A stretch of DNA of 15,912 nt from JBDUDK01 sp040002995 (GTDB lineage: Bacteria; Actinomycetota; Acidimicrobiia; Acidimicrobiales; Ilumatobacteraceae): NCBI GenBank assembly GCA_040002995.1, contig JBDUDK010000111.1, forward strand, positions 1 through 15,912, in the 5' to 3' direction. The notes beneath the pieces were generated by a model that searched no databases, was not told the DNA's origin, and was given only the letters and a program-made list of their open reading frames with translations. The stretch's first letter is position 1. Every line of letters starts with the position of its first letter. This document shows positions 5,484 to 12,357 of this stretch, in pieces. A program made the position numbers and the translations under genes.

Positions 5484-8432
5484 GTGAGTATGAAACACTC
5501 GTCGCGGGTGATCGATGACGGCACGAACTTCACCTCAACGATGACGGCACCCTCCACGACCGAACTCGATGAGCCCGACTCTTCGAGCACAAAGCGCCCC
5601 TTGCGAAAGGTGTTCGCGTCGGAGACGGTCGTTCTCGCTCTCGTCGCGATCCTCACGGTGTTACTGGTGGGCGGACTCCGAAGCCTCCTTAAACTCTTCC
5701 CCGACCCGTCCATCGCGGTGGTCGTCGACGTGACCGTTCCCGACAACGGCGTGGCGACGGTTTTCATGAACACGGAAGGCAAGATCCAATCTCGCGCCCT
5801 GCCCGTGTACGCAGGGCGCAACTCTTTGCGTTTCGAAGGATTCGAGGGACCACTCCGAATTATCCAGATCGATCCGATCGACAAAGCAGATCAGGAGATC
5901 CGGGTACACAGTGTCACGCTGCTCAGCCGCCGCGGAAAGGAGCTGCTCAAGGTCAGCGGTAACGGCTTCAAGACGTGGGCGTCGTACAACTCGACGAATG
6001 TCGTCGTAGATGCCGATGGGTATGCGTCCCGAAGTGCGACACAGGTACCCGCGCTGGCCACCGGCATCAACGTCAACGCGCCAGCTTGGCGTCCAGCGAT
6101 CGTGGGATCGGCCCTCCGCTGGCTCGCCCAACCGTGGCCCGGCTTGACGATCCTCCTCGGGCTACCGGGCTGCGCCCTCTTGGCTGCCCTCGCCGCCCGG
6201 CGAAGGTTTGCGCTCATTCCTTTGTTGATCGCGCCGATCGCGGTCCTCGGCGCGAGTTGGCTGGCCGGTTCTACCCGCGGAACCACGAAGGCCGCCGAGG
6301 CATTCGGTCAAGCCGGATACGAAGGGCGCGACGCTTCCTACGGCCCGCGCTTTCTCTTTATCGGGAGCGCCCTGACGCTCGTCCTAACGGCGTTGACGCT
6401 CGCGCTCAGACGCCAAATGCCGCGGGTGAGAGGCATGCGGCGTCGTTTGATGGACCCGCCCGGCGAAGCCACAGGAGTGCCCGACGACACGATCGTTCCT
6501 GAGGAGGAACGCGTCTGGAGGCGCCGTCTACGCCGGCTGCTTGCCAGTAGGGCATTCGCGACTGTAATCATCCCGTTGCTCTTCGCGGTCATCACGTTGC
6601 CCTCAGCCAAGAACATCGCCGCGCAACGAATTGCGCCCCTTCCGGTCGGAAGCTGGGACAGCGCGAACCTCTTGACGTGGGACCATTTCTTCGCACGCGG
6701 CCTACTGCCGATGAAGGACTTCTGGTACCCCTACGGAAATCTCATCGTGTTCTCGGCGGGTCTCCTCGGAGCTCTTCTCCAGTGGGTCGCGACGGCTTTA
6801 GCCTTGGTGGCCGTCGCCTCAGCCCTGTGGCACATCTCGCGTCGTAGTGCAGCTGTGATCGTGGGGATGGCCGCCGTGGCCGTCGTGGAGTTGTCCTTTG
6901 GGAGCGGCTTTCGGTACATCTACCCGGTTGCCATCGTCGCGTGGTTCGCCGTCACGCGACGGCACGCGGGTTACGAGCGATGGCTGGCGCTCGCCGCTAT
7001 CGCGCTCTCGCCGTGGCTCGCGCTCGACCTCGGCGTGTACACGATCGTTGGGGCGAGCGCCGCCGTTGTAATCGATGAGTTGGCGATCCGGGGACTGGGC
7101 GGACCCCGGCTTCGTTCTCGGCTCGTGCCGGAGCTTTTCGCCCTTGTCGTTGGATGGTTGGGGTTCTTCGCGTTCCTCGCCGCTAGTGGCCGCCTCGGCC
7201 CCACGCTCTCCTTCGTCTTTGACCAGCAATCCACGACGGCGTACGTCGCCTACGTCACCCCCGTCGAGACGTTTCTGCATCGAACGCCAACGGTTCTCCT
7301 GTTTGTCGCGCCCTTCGGATTTCTGGCGGTCGCTCTGTACGCTGCCGCGCGCGAACGCGGCAGGGCGCTCGGCGAGACATGGATTCCGTTATTGGCCGGG
7401 CTCGGAGCCATAGGAGTGCTCGTTCTCGCAAAGCAAGTCATCCGGCCCGGCGTCGAAAGCGTTCTTGCGTTTGTGTGCATCAGCGCCGTTGCCGCCGTCC
7501 TGGCGGCATCGCGAACGCGGTTGGGATCCGTCGCGACCTCCATTGTGGGCGGTGTCCTCGTCGCCGCGCTCGTCCTTGAAACGCAAGCCGGCGGTTCGCT
7601 GTCACGATGGCGCTCCGAGCTCGGACGCGCGCCTTCGAAGCTCGGCGAACTGGTTGACGCGATGACCTCGAAGCGAGCGGGCACGGCGTGGTTGAAGCCT
7701 GAACTCGACCCGCGCAAGCTCAAGCTGTACGTAGATGAACTCGCCGCGGTACCCGCCATCGAGCAGATCGCTCCCAACCGGCGACTGTTTGTGCTGAGCG
7801 GCTCGCAGTTTCTCTACCCGCTGACCGAGCAGCCTCCCTACTGGACGATCTCGACCTGGGACACCTCGCCTCTTGCCGAGCAACGCCGTTTGATCAAACG
7901 CCTCGAGCAGAGCCCGCCCGCCGTTGTCGCGATCGACCGACGAGATATCGCGATGGATGCGGTACCACACGTTCTCCGAATTCCGCTCGCCTACCAATGG
8001 GTGGTCAGCCGCTATCGCCTTGATCGCTCCGTTGGCCCGTACGACCTCCTCATCCCGAGGGTCGCGAGCGACCCCATCGATTGGAACGAATGGCGCGCGG
8101 CCCTGGGCGTGAATCTCGACCTCGGGCGCCTTCCCGCCGCCGCGAACTCTCATCACCGGTCTTGCCCGTCGGATCATTCACGTCCCTGCGTCGACTATTT
8201 GAACATCGCCGTCGCGCCGGTGAGTGAGGCGACACCGCGCATCGTGCACATCTCGGGTGTCGCGGGAGCGTTCACGCTCTCGCTGGATCAAGTCCCCGGT
8301 GACAAGGAGTTGAGCGTGCCGCTCGGGCGGTTCTGGTTCTGGACGTCGGGCTCGACGGTGTCGTTTGACACGCACGATTGGGTCCGGAGATCCAAGATGG
8401 TCAGCGTCGTCGACGGTGACTTTCTGTACTGA
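5484..8432 (+). CDS. Large polytopic membrane protein, GT-C-like, with N- and C-terminal soluble domains
   Basis: 982 residues from GTG 5484; ATG 5490 and ATG 5541 (residue 20) are alternative starts and none has a clear ribosome binding site. A cytosolic Ser/Thr/Asp-rich tail precedes a first helix at ~46-66. Residues ~75-200 form an extracytoplasmic beta-rich domain. Helices then lie at about 220-238, 243-260 and 289-308, followed by a charged cytosolic linker at ~310-355. A second membrane block of around ten helices spans ~356-698 and contains PVGSWDSANLLTWDHFF (387-403) and MKDFWYPYGN (410-419), loop motifs like those of GT-C transferases. Residues ~705-982 are soluble, with two cysteines (894, 902) and a beta-rich end. 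I cannot assign a named family. Polymer glycosylation or transport at the membrane is inferred only from topology and neighbours. It diverges from the 740-residue gene across a 35-base gap. Confidence 0.75.
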   Translation: MSMKHSSRVIDDGTNFTSTMTAPSTTELDEPDSSSTKRPLRKVFASETVVLALVAILTVLLVGGLRSLLKLFPDPSIAVVVDVTVPDNGVATVFMNTEGKIQSRALPVYAGRNSLRFEGFEGPLRIIQIDPIDKADQEIRVHSVTLLSRRGKELLKVSGNGFKTWASYNSTNVVVDADGYASRSATQVPALATGINVNAPAWRPAIVGSALRWLAQPWPGLTILLGLPGCALLAALAARRRFALIPLLIAPIAVLGASWLAGSTRGTTKAAEAFGQAGYEGRDASYGPRFLFIGSALTLVLTALTLALRRQMPRVRGMRRRLMDPPGEATGVPDDTIVPEEERVWRRRLRRLLASRAFATVIIPLLFAVITLPSAKNIAAQRIAPLPVGSWDSANLLTWDHFFARGLLPMKDFWYPYGNLIVFSAGLLGALLQWVATALALVAVASALWHISRRSAAVIVGMAAVAVVELSFGSGFRYIYPVAIVAWFAVTRRHAGYERWLALAAIALSPWLALDLGVYTIVGASAAVVIDELAIRGLGGPRLRSRLVPELFALVVGWLGFFAFLAASGRLGPTLSFVFDQQSTTAYVAYVTPVETFLHRTPTVLLFVAPFGFLAVALYAAARERGRALGETWIPLLAGLGAIGVLVLAKQVIRPGVESVLAFVCISAVAAVLAASRTRLGSVATSIVGGVLVAALVLETQAGGSLSRWRSELGRAPSKLGELVDAMTSKRAGTAWLKPELDPRKLKLYVDELAAVPAIEQIAPNRRLFVLSGSQFLYPLTEQPPYWTISTWDTSPLAEQRRLIKRLEQSPPAVVAIDRRDIAMDAVPHVLRIPLAYQWVVSRYRLDRSVGPYDLLIPRVASDPIDWNEWRAALGVNLDLGRLPAAANSHHRSCPSDHSRPCVDYLNIAVAPVSEATPRIVHISGVAGAFTLSLDQVPGDKELSVPLGRFWFWTSGSTVSFDTHDWVRRSKMVSVVDGDFLY

Positions 8433-8453
8433 GCGGGTGGCACCTTCGGCTGG

Positions 8454-8459
8454 TAGCTT
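8454..8459 (+). promoter_or_regulatory. Weak candidate -10 box in the 8433-8488 gap
   Basis: TAGCTT fits TANNNT and lies in the 56-base gap before the SDR gene. It would give a leader of about 23 bases containing the AAAGG ribosome binding site at 8479-8483, 5 bases before the ATG. There is no recognisable -35. Read-through from the upstream gene is equally possible. Confidence 0.2.
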
Positions 8460-8488
8460 CGCCTCGCTCGTTTTCGTGAAAGGCAGTC

Positions 8489-9487
8489 ATGGCCAAGGTC
8501 TTGGTGGTCGGCGGAGCCGGCTACGTAGGTGGCTACCTCACCGACGAAGCCGATCGGGCCGGCCACGATGTCGTCGTTTTCGACAAACTTCTCTACGAGG
8601 ACACGTATCTAAAGGAGCAGAAGTTCGTCAGAGGCGACGTACTCGACCGCGACTCTCTGCGTCCCCATCTCCGATGGGCGGATTGTGTTGTGTGGCTACC
8701 GGCAATCGTCGGCGACCCGGCGTGCGCCCTCGACCCTGAGCTCACGATCGCGACAAACGTCGAGACGGTGCGCAATCTCGTGGCCGATTTCGGTGGTCGG
8801 ATCCTGTTCCCTTCGACCTGCTCCGTGTACGGCGCGCAGGACGGCGAGCTCACTGAGGACAGCCCACTGGCACCACTGTCGCTGTACGCCGAGACCAAAA
8901 TCGATGCCGAGCGGATACTCCTCGACACGAACGCCGACGCTGCCATCTTCCGGCTCGGCACCCTGTTCGGATTGGGCGACGCGTTCAGCCGGCTCCGCGC
9001 CGATCTCGTGCTCAATCTGCTCACCGTTCGAGCCGTGGTAGCCGGCCGCATGAGCGTCTTCGGTGGTCGTCAGTTTCGACCATTGCTTCACGTTCGCGAT
9101 GTCGCCACGGCGATGATCCCCAATGTCGACGCGTCGGATCGGGGCATCTACAACCTTCACTGTGAGAACCTGACCATCCTCGATCTTGCGGAGCGCATCA
9201 AGACTCACGTCCCGGAGGCCACCGTGAACATCACGGAGACCAGTTTCCAAGACAGCCGCAACTACTCCGTCTCGAGCGCGCGAGCACAGAAGACATTCGA
9301 CTTTTCCCCCCGCTGGACGGTCGACGACGGCATCGTCGAGGTCGCCGATCTCGTTCGCTCGGGGCGGATCAAGGACATCTCCATCGCTCGCTACTCAAAC
9401 CACGACGCCTTGCGACCACTCGTGATCAGCGAGGTGACACCGCTCGGAACCATCCACGGCGTTCGCGGCCGCGTGGGTCTGATCTAG
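8489..9487 (+). CDS. NAD-dependent nucleotide-sugar epimerase/dehydratase (extended SDR)
   Basis: 332 residues starting at an ATG with AAAGG 5 bases upstream. The Rossmann motif GGAGYVG is at 8-14, STCSVYG at 109-115, and the catalytic YAETK (Tyr133, Lys137) sits within the usual extended-SDR spacing. The substrate domain has FRLGTLFGLGD (154-164) and RPLLHVRDVA (197-206). This is the NAD-dependent epimerase/dehydratase family acting on nucleoside-diphosphate sugars in the cytosol; the exact reaction (4-epimerase, 4,6-dehydratase or other) cannot be fixed from motifs. A C-terminal tail of ~25 residues beyond the usual end (after RYSNHDALRP) is present. Its stop overlaps the start of the cupin gene by one base, so the two are probably made together and act on the same sugar. 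Confidence 0.85.
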   Translation: MAKVLVVGGAGYVGGYLTDEADRAGHDVVVFDKLLYEDTYLKEQKFVRGDVLDRDSLRPHLRWADCVVWLPAIVGDPACALDPELTIATNVETVRNLVADFGGRILFPSTCSVYGAQDGELTEDSPLAPLSLYAETKIDAERILLDTNADAAIFRLGTLFGLGDAFSRLRADLVLNLLTVRAVVAGRMSVFGGRQFRPLLHVRDVATAMIPNVDASDRGIYNLHCENLTILDLAERIKTHVPEATVNITETSFQDSRNYSVSSARAQKTFDFSPRWTVDDGIVEVADLVRSGRIKDISIARYSNHDALRPLVISEVTPLGTIHGVRGRVGLI

Positions 9488-9927
9488 TGGAAGATCCGGT
9501 GTTGATCCGCGGCGGGAGCGCTGTCGACGACCGCGGCAGCGTCGCCTTCGTCAACGATTTCAACATAGGAGACTTTCGGCGCTTCTACATTGTTTCGAAC
9601 CATGCACCCGGTCTTGTCCGCGCGTGGCACGGGCACCGCCTCGAGCGGAAGGCGGCGATCGTTCTGTCCGGAGCGGCGCTCGTCTGCGCGGTCGAGATCG
9701 ACGATTGGACTTGCCCCTCCCCTGACCTCGTTGTTCATCGACACGTACTGTCCGAAAGAAATCCTTCTGCATTGCTCATACCCGCTGGTTACGCCAATGG
9801 GTTCATGAGCTTGGCTCCCGACACCCGGCTCTGCTTCCTATCCTCCTCGAGCCTCGAGGAATCGGCGGCAGACGACGTCCGCTTCCCCGCGCGGTTTTGG
9901 GATCCATGGTCGATCGAGGAGCGTTGA
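9487..9927 (+). CDS. RmlC-like cupin, putative nucleotide-sugar epimerase or ketoisomerase
   Basis: 146 residues from a GTG that shares a base with the preceding TAG. RmlC-family landmarks are visible: DDRGSVAFVNDF (14-25), FRRFYIVSNH (30-39), RAWHGH at 45-50 with His48 in the position of the RmlC catalytic His, Lys55 after it, and IPAGYANGFMSL at 98-109. The RmlC family performs 3- and/or 5-epimerisation of 4-keto sugars; related short cupins act as 3,4-ketoisomerases. At 146 residues it is shorter than typical RmlC (~180). The C-terminal region where RmlC carries its catalytic Tyr reads CFLSSSSLEE with no Tyr, so a one-carbon epimerase or a divergent function is possible. Its partner is probably the overlapping SDR. 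Confidence 0.8.
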   Translation: MEDPVLIRGGSAVDDRGSVAFVNDFNIGDFRRFYIVSNHAPGLVRAWHGHRLERKAAIVLSGAALVCAVEIDDWTCPSPDLVVHRHVLSERNPSALLIPAGYANGFMSLAPDTRLCFLSSSSLEESAADDVRFPARFWDPWSIEER

Positions 9928-9928
9928 G

Positions 9929-10660
9929 GTGCTCGAGCTCTCTATCGTCATACCGACTCGCGATGAAGTCGCTGGCCTGGAAGCCGTGCTCGAAGAGCTG
10001 CACACCGTGGTCATCGGGTCAGGGTTCTCCACCGAGGTCGTCGTAGTCGACGACGCGAGCACCGACGGAACAATCGACCTGGCCAAACGGCTCGCGGTCG
10101 AACTTCCGCTGCTTCATCTCTCGGTACTGGAGACGGCCCATCCCCACGGTGGGTTCGGCGCGTTGTTGCGCTTCGGCACGGCCTATGCGAGCGGGCGTTA
10201 CGTGGTCGTGCTTTCGGCCGACGGCAGCGATCCCGTCGAACTGATCCCCGACCTCCTGAGTCAGCTGCGCAACGGCGCCCAGCTCGTGATCTGTTCCCGC
10301 TACATCGATGGCGACAGAGTTGCCAGCATCCGCGGTCGGTTTCGCATCTACCAACGCCTCTATCGTGGGGCTATCCGCCTTCTCCTCGGTCACAAGATCA
10401 GTGACAGCACAAACGGGTTTCGCGGCTTTGACCGTCGGTTCGCACTGGCCTTGGGACTCTCGTCGAATCGCTTCAGCATCTGCCCTGAGCTCACGTTCAA
10501 GACGTTGCTGGCTGGAGGCGAGATCGACTACGTAGAAGGCCTGCCGCGGCACGCCTCCACCGGCGGCGTCGAGAAATTCAAACTGCCCAACGAACTCCCG
10601 GGGTACGCCCACGTGCTCGCCAGAGCCAGCCTGCACCGCGCCGGCCTCCGTTGGTTTTGA
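9929..10660 (+). CDS. DPM1-like family 2 glycosyltransferase
   Basis: 243 residues; the GTG start has GAGGAG at 9916-9921, 7 bases upstream and inside the end of the cupin gene. N-terminal LSIVIPTRDE (4-13), VVDDASTDGT (39-48), SADGSDPVELIPDL (96-109) replacing the commoner DADLQDPP, ICSRYIDG (121-128) and STNGFRGFDRR (160-170) identify a GT2 enzyme of the dolichol/polyprenyl-phosphate mannosyltransferase type. There is no C-terminal membrane helix pair. Likely role: forming a polyprenyl-phosphate sugar, or adding a sugar to a lipid-linked glycan, at the cytosolic face. It shares its general plan with the next gene, but the two sequences are clearly divergent and not a recent duplication. Confidence 0.85.
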   Translation: MLELSIVIPTRDEVAGLEAVLEELHTVVIGSGFSTEVVVVDDASTDGTIDLAKRLAVELPLLHLSVLETAHPHGGFGALLRFGTAYASGRYVVVLSADGSDPVELIPDLLSQLRNGAQLVICSRYIDGDRVASIRGRFRIYQRLYRGAIRLLLGHKISDSTNGFRGFDRRFALALGLSSNRFSICPELTFKTLLAGGEIDYVEGLPRHASTGGVEKFKLPNELPGYAHVLARASLHRAGLRWF

Positions 10661-10681
10661 TGTTGCCCAATCGTCCCTGAG

Positions 10682-11428
10682 ATGAAGCTGGCCGTGGTCA
10701 TTCCGATGCACAACGAAGAAGCGGGCGCGCGGCAATGCATTGCCGCGGTGACTTCCGTCATCGATGATCTAAACGACACAGCCCTGATCGTCGTCGACGA
10801 CGGATCATCAGACGCCACCCGCGACGAGCTTCAGGCAGCCGAAGCGCTCGGTTTCAAGTTCGAACGCGTCGACGCGGCCACCAACCAGGGCTACGGTGCC
10901 GCGTTGCAACTCGGAGCACGACGCGCGGCCGAACTCGGCGCAGAGTGGGTTCTTTTCATGGACAGTGATCTCACGAATCCGCCCGACCAAATCCCCTCGT
11001 TCGTGGCCGCGATGGCCGACGATGTCGACGTGATCAAAGCCTGCCGATTTTGTCGCGGTGGCGGTATGAATGGCGTGCCGTTCCGGCGGCAGATTTTCTC
11101 GCGCACGGGCAATGTTCTCGCCAGAGTGCTGGTCGGCGGACCTCACCGAGATATAACCAACGGCTTCCGGGCCATCCGCACCGATCGCTACCTGGCAATG
11201 CCCCTCACCGAGCGCGGCTTCGCGGTCATTGTCGAGGAGATGTACCACGGCCAAGGCGCAAGACTCCGCGGCGTCGATGTCCCGTCGGTGCTCACGAGCC
11301 GCACGGCAGAACTCCGAGTGAGCTCATTCGGCTACACCCCGAAGACCATCTGGACGTATCTCCGATGGACCTTGCGCGCCGCCCGGAACCGGCTGCTCCG
11401 TCTCAGTCCAAAAGGGAGTACTCGATGA
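10682..11428 (+). CDS. Family 2 glycosyltransferase
   Basis: 248 residues from ATG 10682, 21 bases after the previous stop; no strong ribosome binding site is seen. Motifs are LAVVIPMHNEE (3-13), VVDDGSSDAT (37-46), NQGYGAALQLG (68-78), the metal-binding DSDLTNPPDQ (94-103) and DITNGFRAIRTDRY (157-170). The layout is GT2, DPM1-like, with no membrane helices; the C-terminus is strongly basic (residues ~220-248) and could bind the membrane surface. Donor and acceptor are unknown. The stop overlaps the next start as ATGA (11425-11428), so it is translationally coupled to the reductase gene. Confidence 0.85.
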   Translation: MKLAVVIPMHNEEAGARQCIAAVTSVIDDLNDTALIVVDDGSSDATRDELQAAEALGFKFERVDAATNQGYGAALQLGARRAAELGAEWVLFMDSDLTNPPDQIPSFVAAMADDVDVIKACRFCRGGGMNGVPFRRQIFSRTGNVLARVLVGGPHRDITNGFRAIRTDRYLAMPLTERGFAVIVEEMYHGQGARLRGVDVPSVLTSRTAELRVSSFGYTPKTIWTYLRWTLRAARNRLLRLSPKGSTR

Positions 11429-12321
11429 GCCGCCCGGCCGTGCTGGTACTGGGCGCGGGAGGAATGCTCGGTCATATGGTCACAACCGTCCTCTCCCGCG
11501 ACGACGTCCTCGATGTCACCGCGACGACACGGCCGGGTGGAACCGCACCGCCTCAGATCTCCCGAGTGACTTGGCAGGAGTTTGACGCAACTCATGGCGA
11601 CCTCGCTCGGCTTCTGGACACGCTGCCGACGATCGGCTGGGTCGTCAACGCGATCGGTGTCATCAAGCCATTCATCGGAGACGACCTCGCCTCTCGCCAC
11701 CGAGCCATAGACATCAACGCCGATTTCCCGCACCGCCTCACCTCCGTCGCGGCCGACCGTGGCGTCCGCGTGATCCAGCCGGCTACCGACTGCGTGTTCT
11801 CCGGAACATGCGGGCCGTACTCCGAGTCAAGCCCGCACGATCCCACCGATGTCTACGGGAAGACCAAAAGCCTCGGTGAAGTCCCATCAGAGGTCGTCAT
11901 GCACCTCCGCGCCTCGATCATCGGCCCGGAGCTAGGCACGCCCGTCTCGCTTCTCGGATGGCTGCTGTCGCGGGAGCGCGACGCCGATCTCGTCGGCTTC
12001 GACAACCACTTGTGGAACGGTGTAACCACGCTCGAATTCGCCCGCGTCACCGCTGGAGTAATCCGGTCGGAGTACTTCGTTCCGGGAGCATGCCATCTGG
12101 TCCCCGCCGACGAAATCACCAAGGGCGACCTGCTCGTCGCGATCGCGAAGGCGTTTGGCCGCGACGACCTACGCATCACGATGTCGCCGGCGTCAGAGCC
12201 GATCGACCGGCGTCTCACCACCTCCGACTTCCACCGCAACCATGAGCTGTGGAGCATTGCGGGCTACGACAGTGCTCCGGCCATCGGCGAGATGCTCACG
12301 ACGCTTTCCCGGTTCCCTTAA
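11425..12321 (+). CDS. RmlD-like nucleotide-sugar reductase (SDR)
   Basis: 298 residues. The frame is open upstream, but the start at ATG 11425 is set by AAGGGAG (11412-11418) 6 bases before it and by the family N-terminus. Features: the NAD(P)-binding GAGGMLG at 10-16, VVNAIGVI (73-80), TDCVFSG at 121-127, the catalytic YGKTK (Tyr144, Lys148), and WNGVTT at 197-202. This is the RmlD branch of the SDRs, which reduce the 4-keto group of deoxysugar nucleotides. Next to a CapG/FnlC-type 2-epimerase, it most resembles the FnlB/CapF reductase step that makes UDP-2-acetamido-2,6-dideoxy-L-talose. Unlike CapF, it has no C-terminal cupin domain. The substrate is an inference from context; dTDP-rhamnose synthesis is the main alternative. 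Confidence 0.82.
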   Translation: MSRPAVLVLGAGGMLGHMVTTVLSRDDVLDVTATTRPGGTAPPQISRVTWQEFDATHGDLARLLDTLPTIGWVVNAIGVIKPFIGDDLASRHRAIDINADFPHRLTSVAADRGVRVIQPATDCVFSGTCGPYSESSPHDPTDVYGKTKSLGEVPSEVVMHLRASIIGPELGTPVSLLGWLLSRERDADLVGFDNHLWNGVTTLEFARVTAGVIRSEYFVPGACHLVPADEITKGDLLVAIAKAFGRDDLRITMSPASEPIDRRLTTSDFHRNHELWSIAGYDSAPAIGEMLTTLSRFP

Positions 12322-12344
12322 TCCGCTCGTCGAGCCGATCCCTG

Positions 12345-12350
12345 AAGGAG
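12345..12350 (+). promoter_or_regulatory. Ribosome binding site pointing to an ATC start
   Basis: AAGGAG at 12345-12350 is the strongest ribosome binding site in this gap. It is followed by 7 bases (CGCACCA) and then ATC at 12358. The only in-frame stop before it is TGA at 12343-12345, so initiation of the 2-epimerase must lie between 12346 and the conserved N-terminal motif at ~12388. No ATG, GTG or TTG occurs in frame in that interval. Confidence 0.6.
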
Positions 12351-12357
12351 CGCACCA

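Noticed and set aside
10024..10235. Loss of the DxD metal motif in the DPM1-like enzyme (SADGSDP)
   Set aside because: The second Asp is kept and ADGSDP/ADLSDDP-type variants are common in this branch, so it is not evidence of inactivity.
10019..10735. 238-residue minus-strand frame opposite the DPM1-like gene
   Set aside because: It mirrors a gene with clear GT2 motifs, has no recognisable domain and no ribosome binding site.
11050..11424. Upstream extension of the RmlD-like frame
   Set aside because: It overlaps the GT2 gene out of frame; the ribosome binding site and Rossmann start place the true start at 11425.
9929..11428. Tandem duplication of the two neighbouring GT2 genes
   Set aside because: Shared motifs are those of the whole family; the rest of the sequences differ strongly, so this is not a recent duplication.
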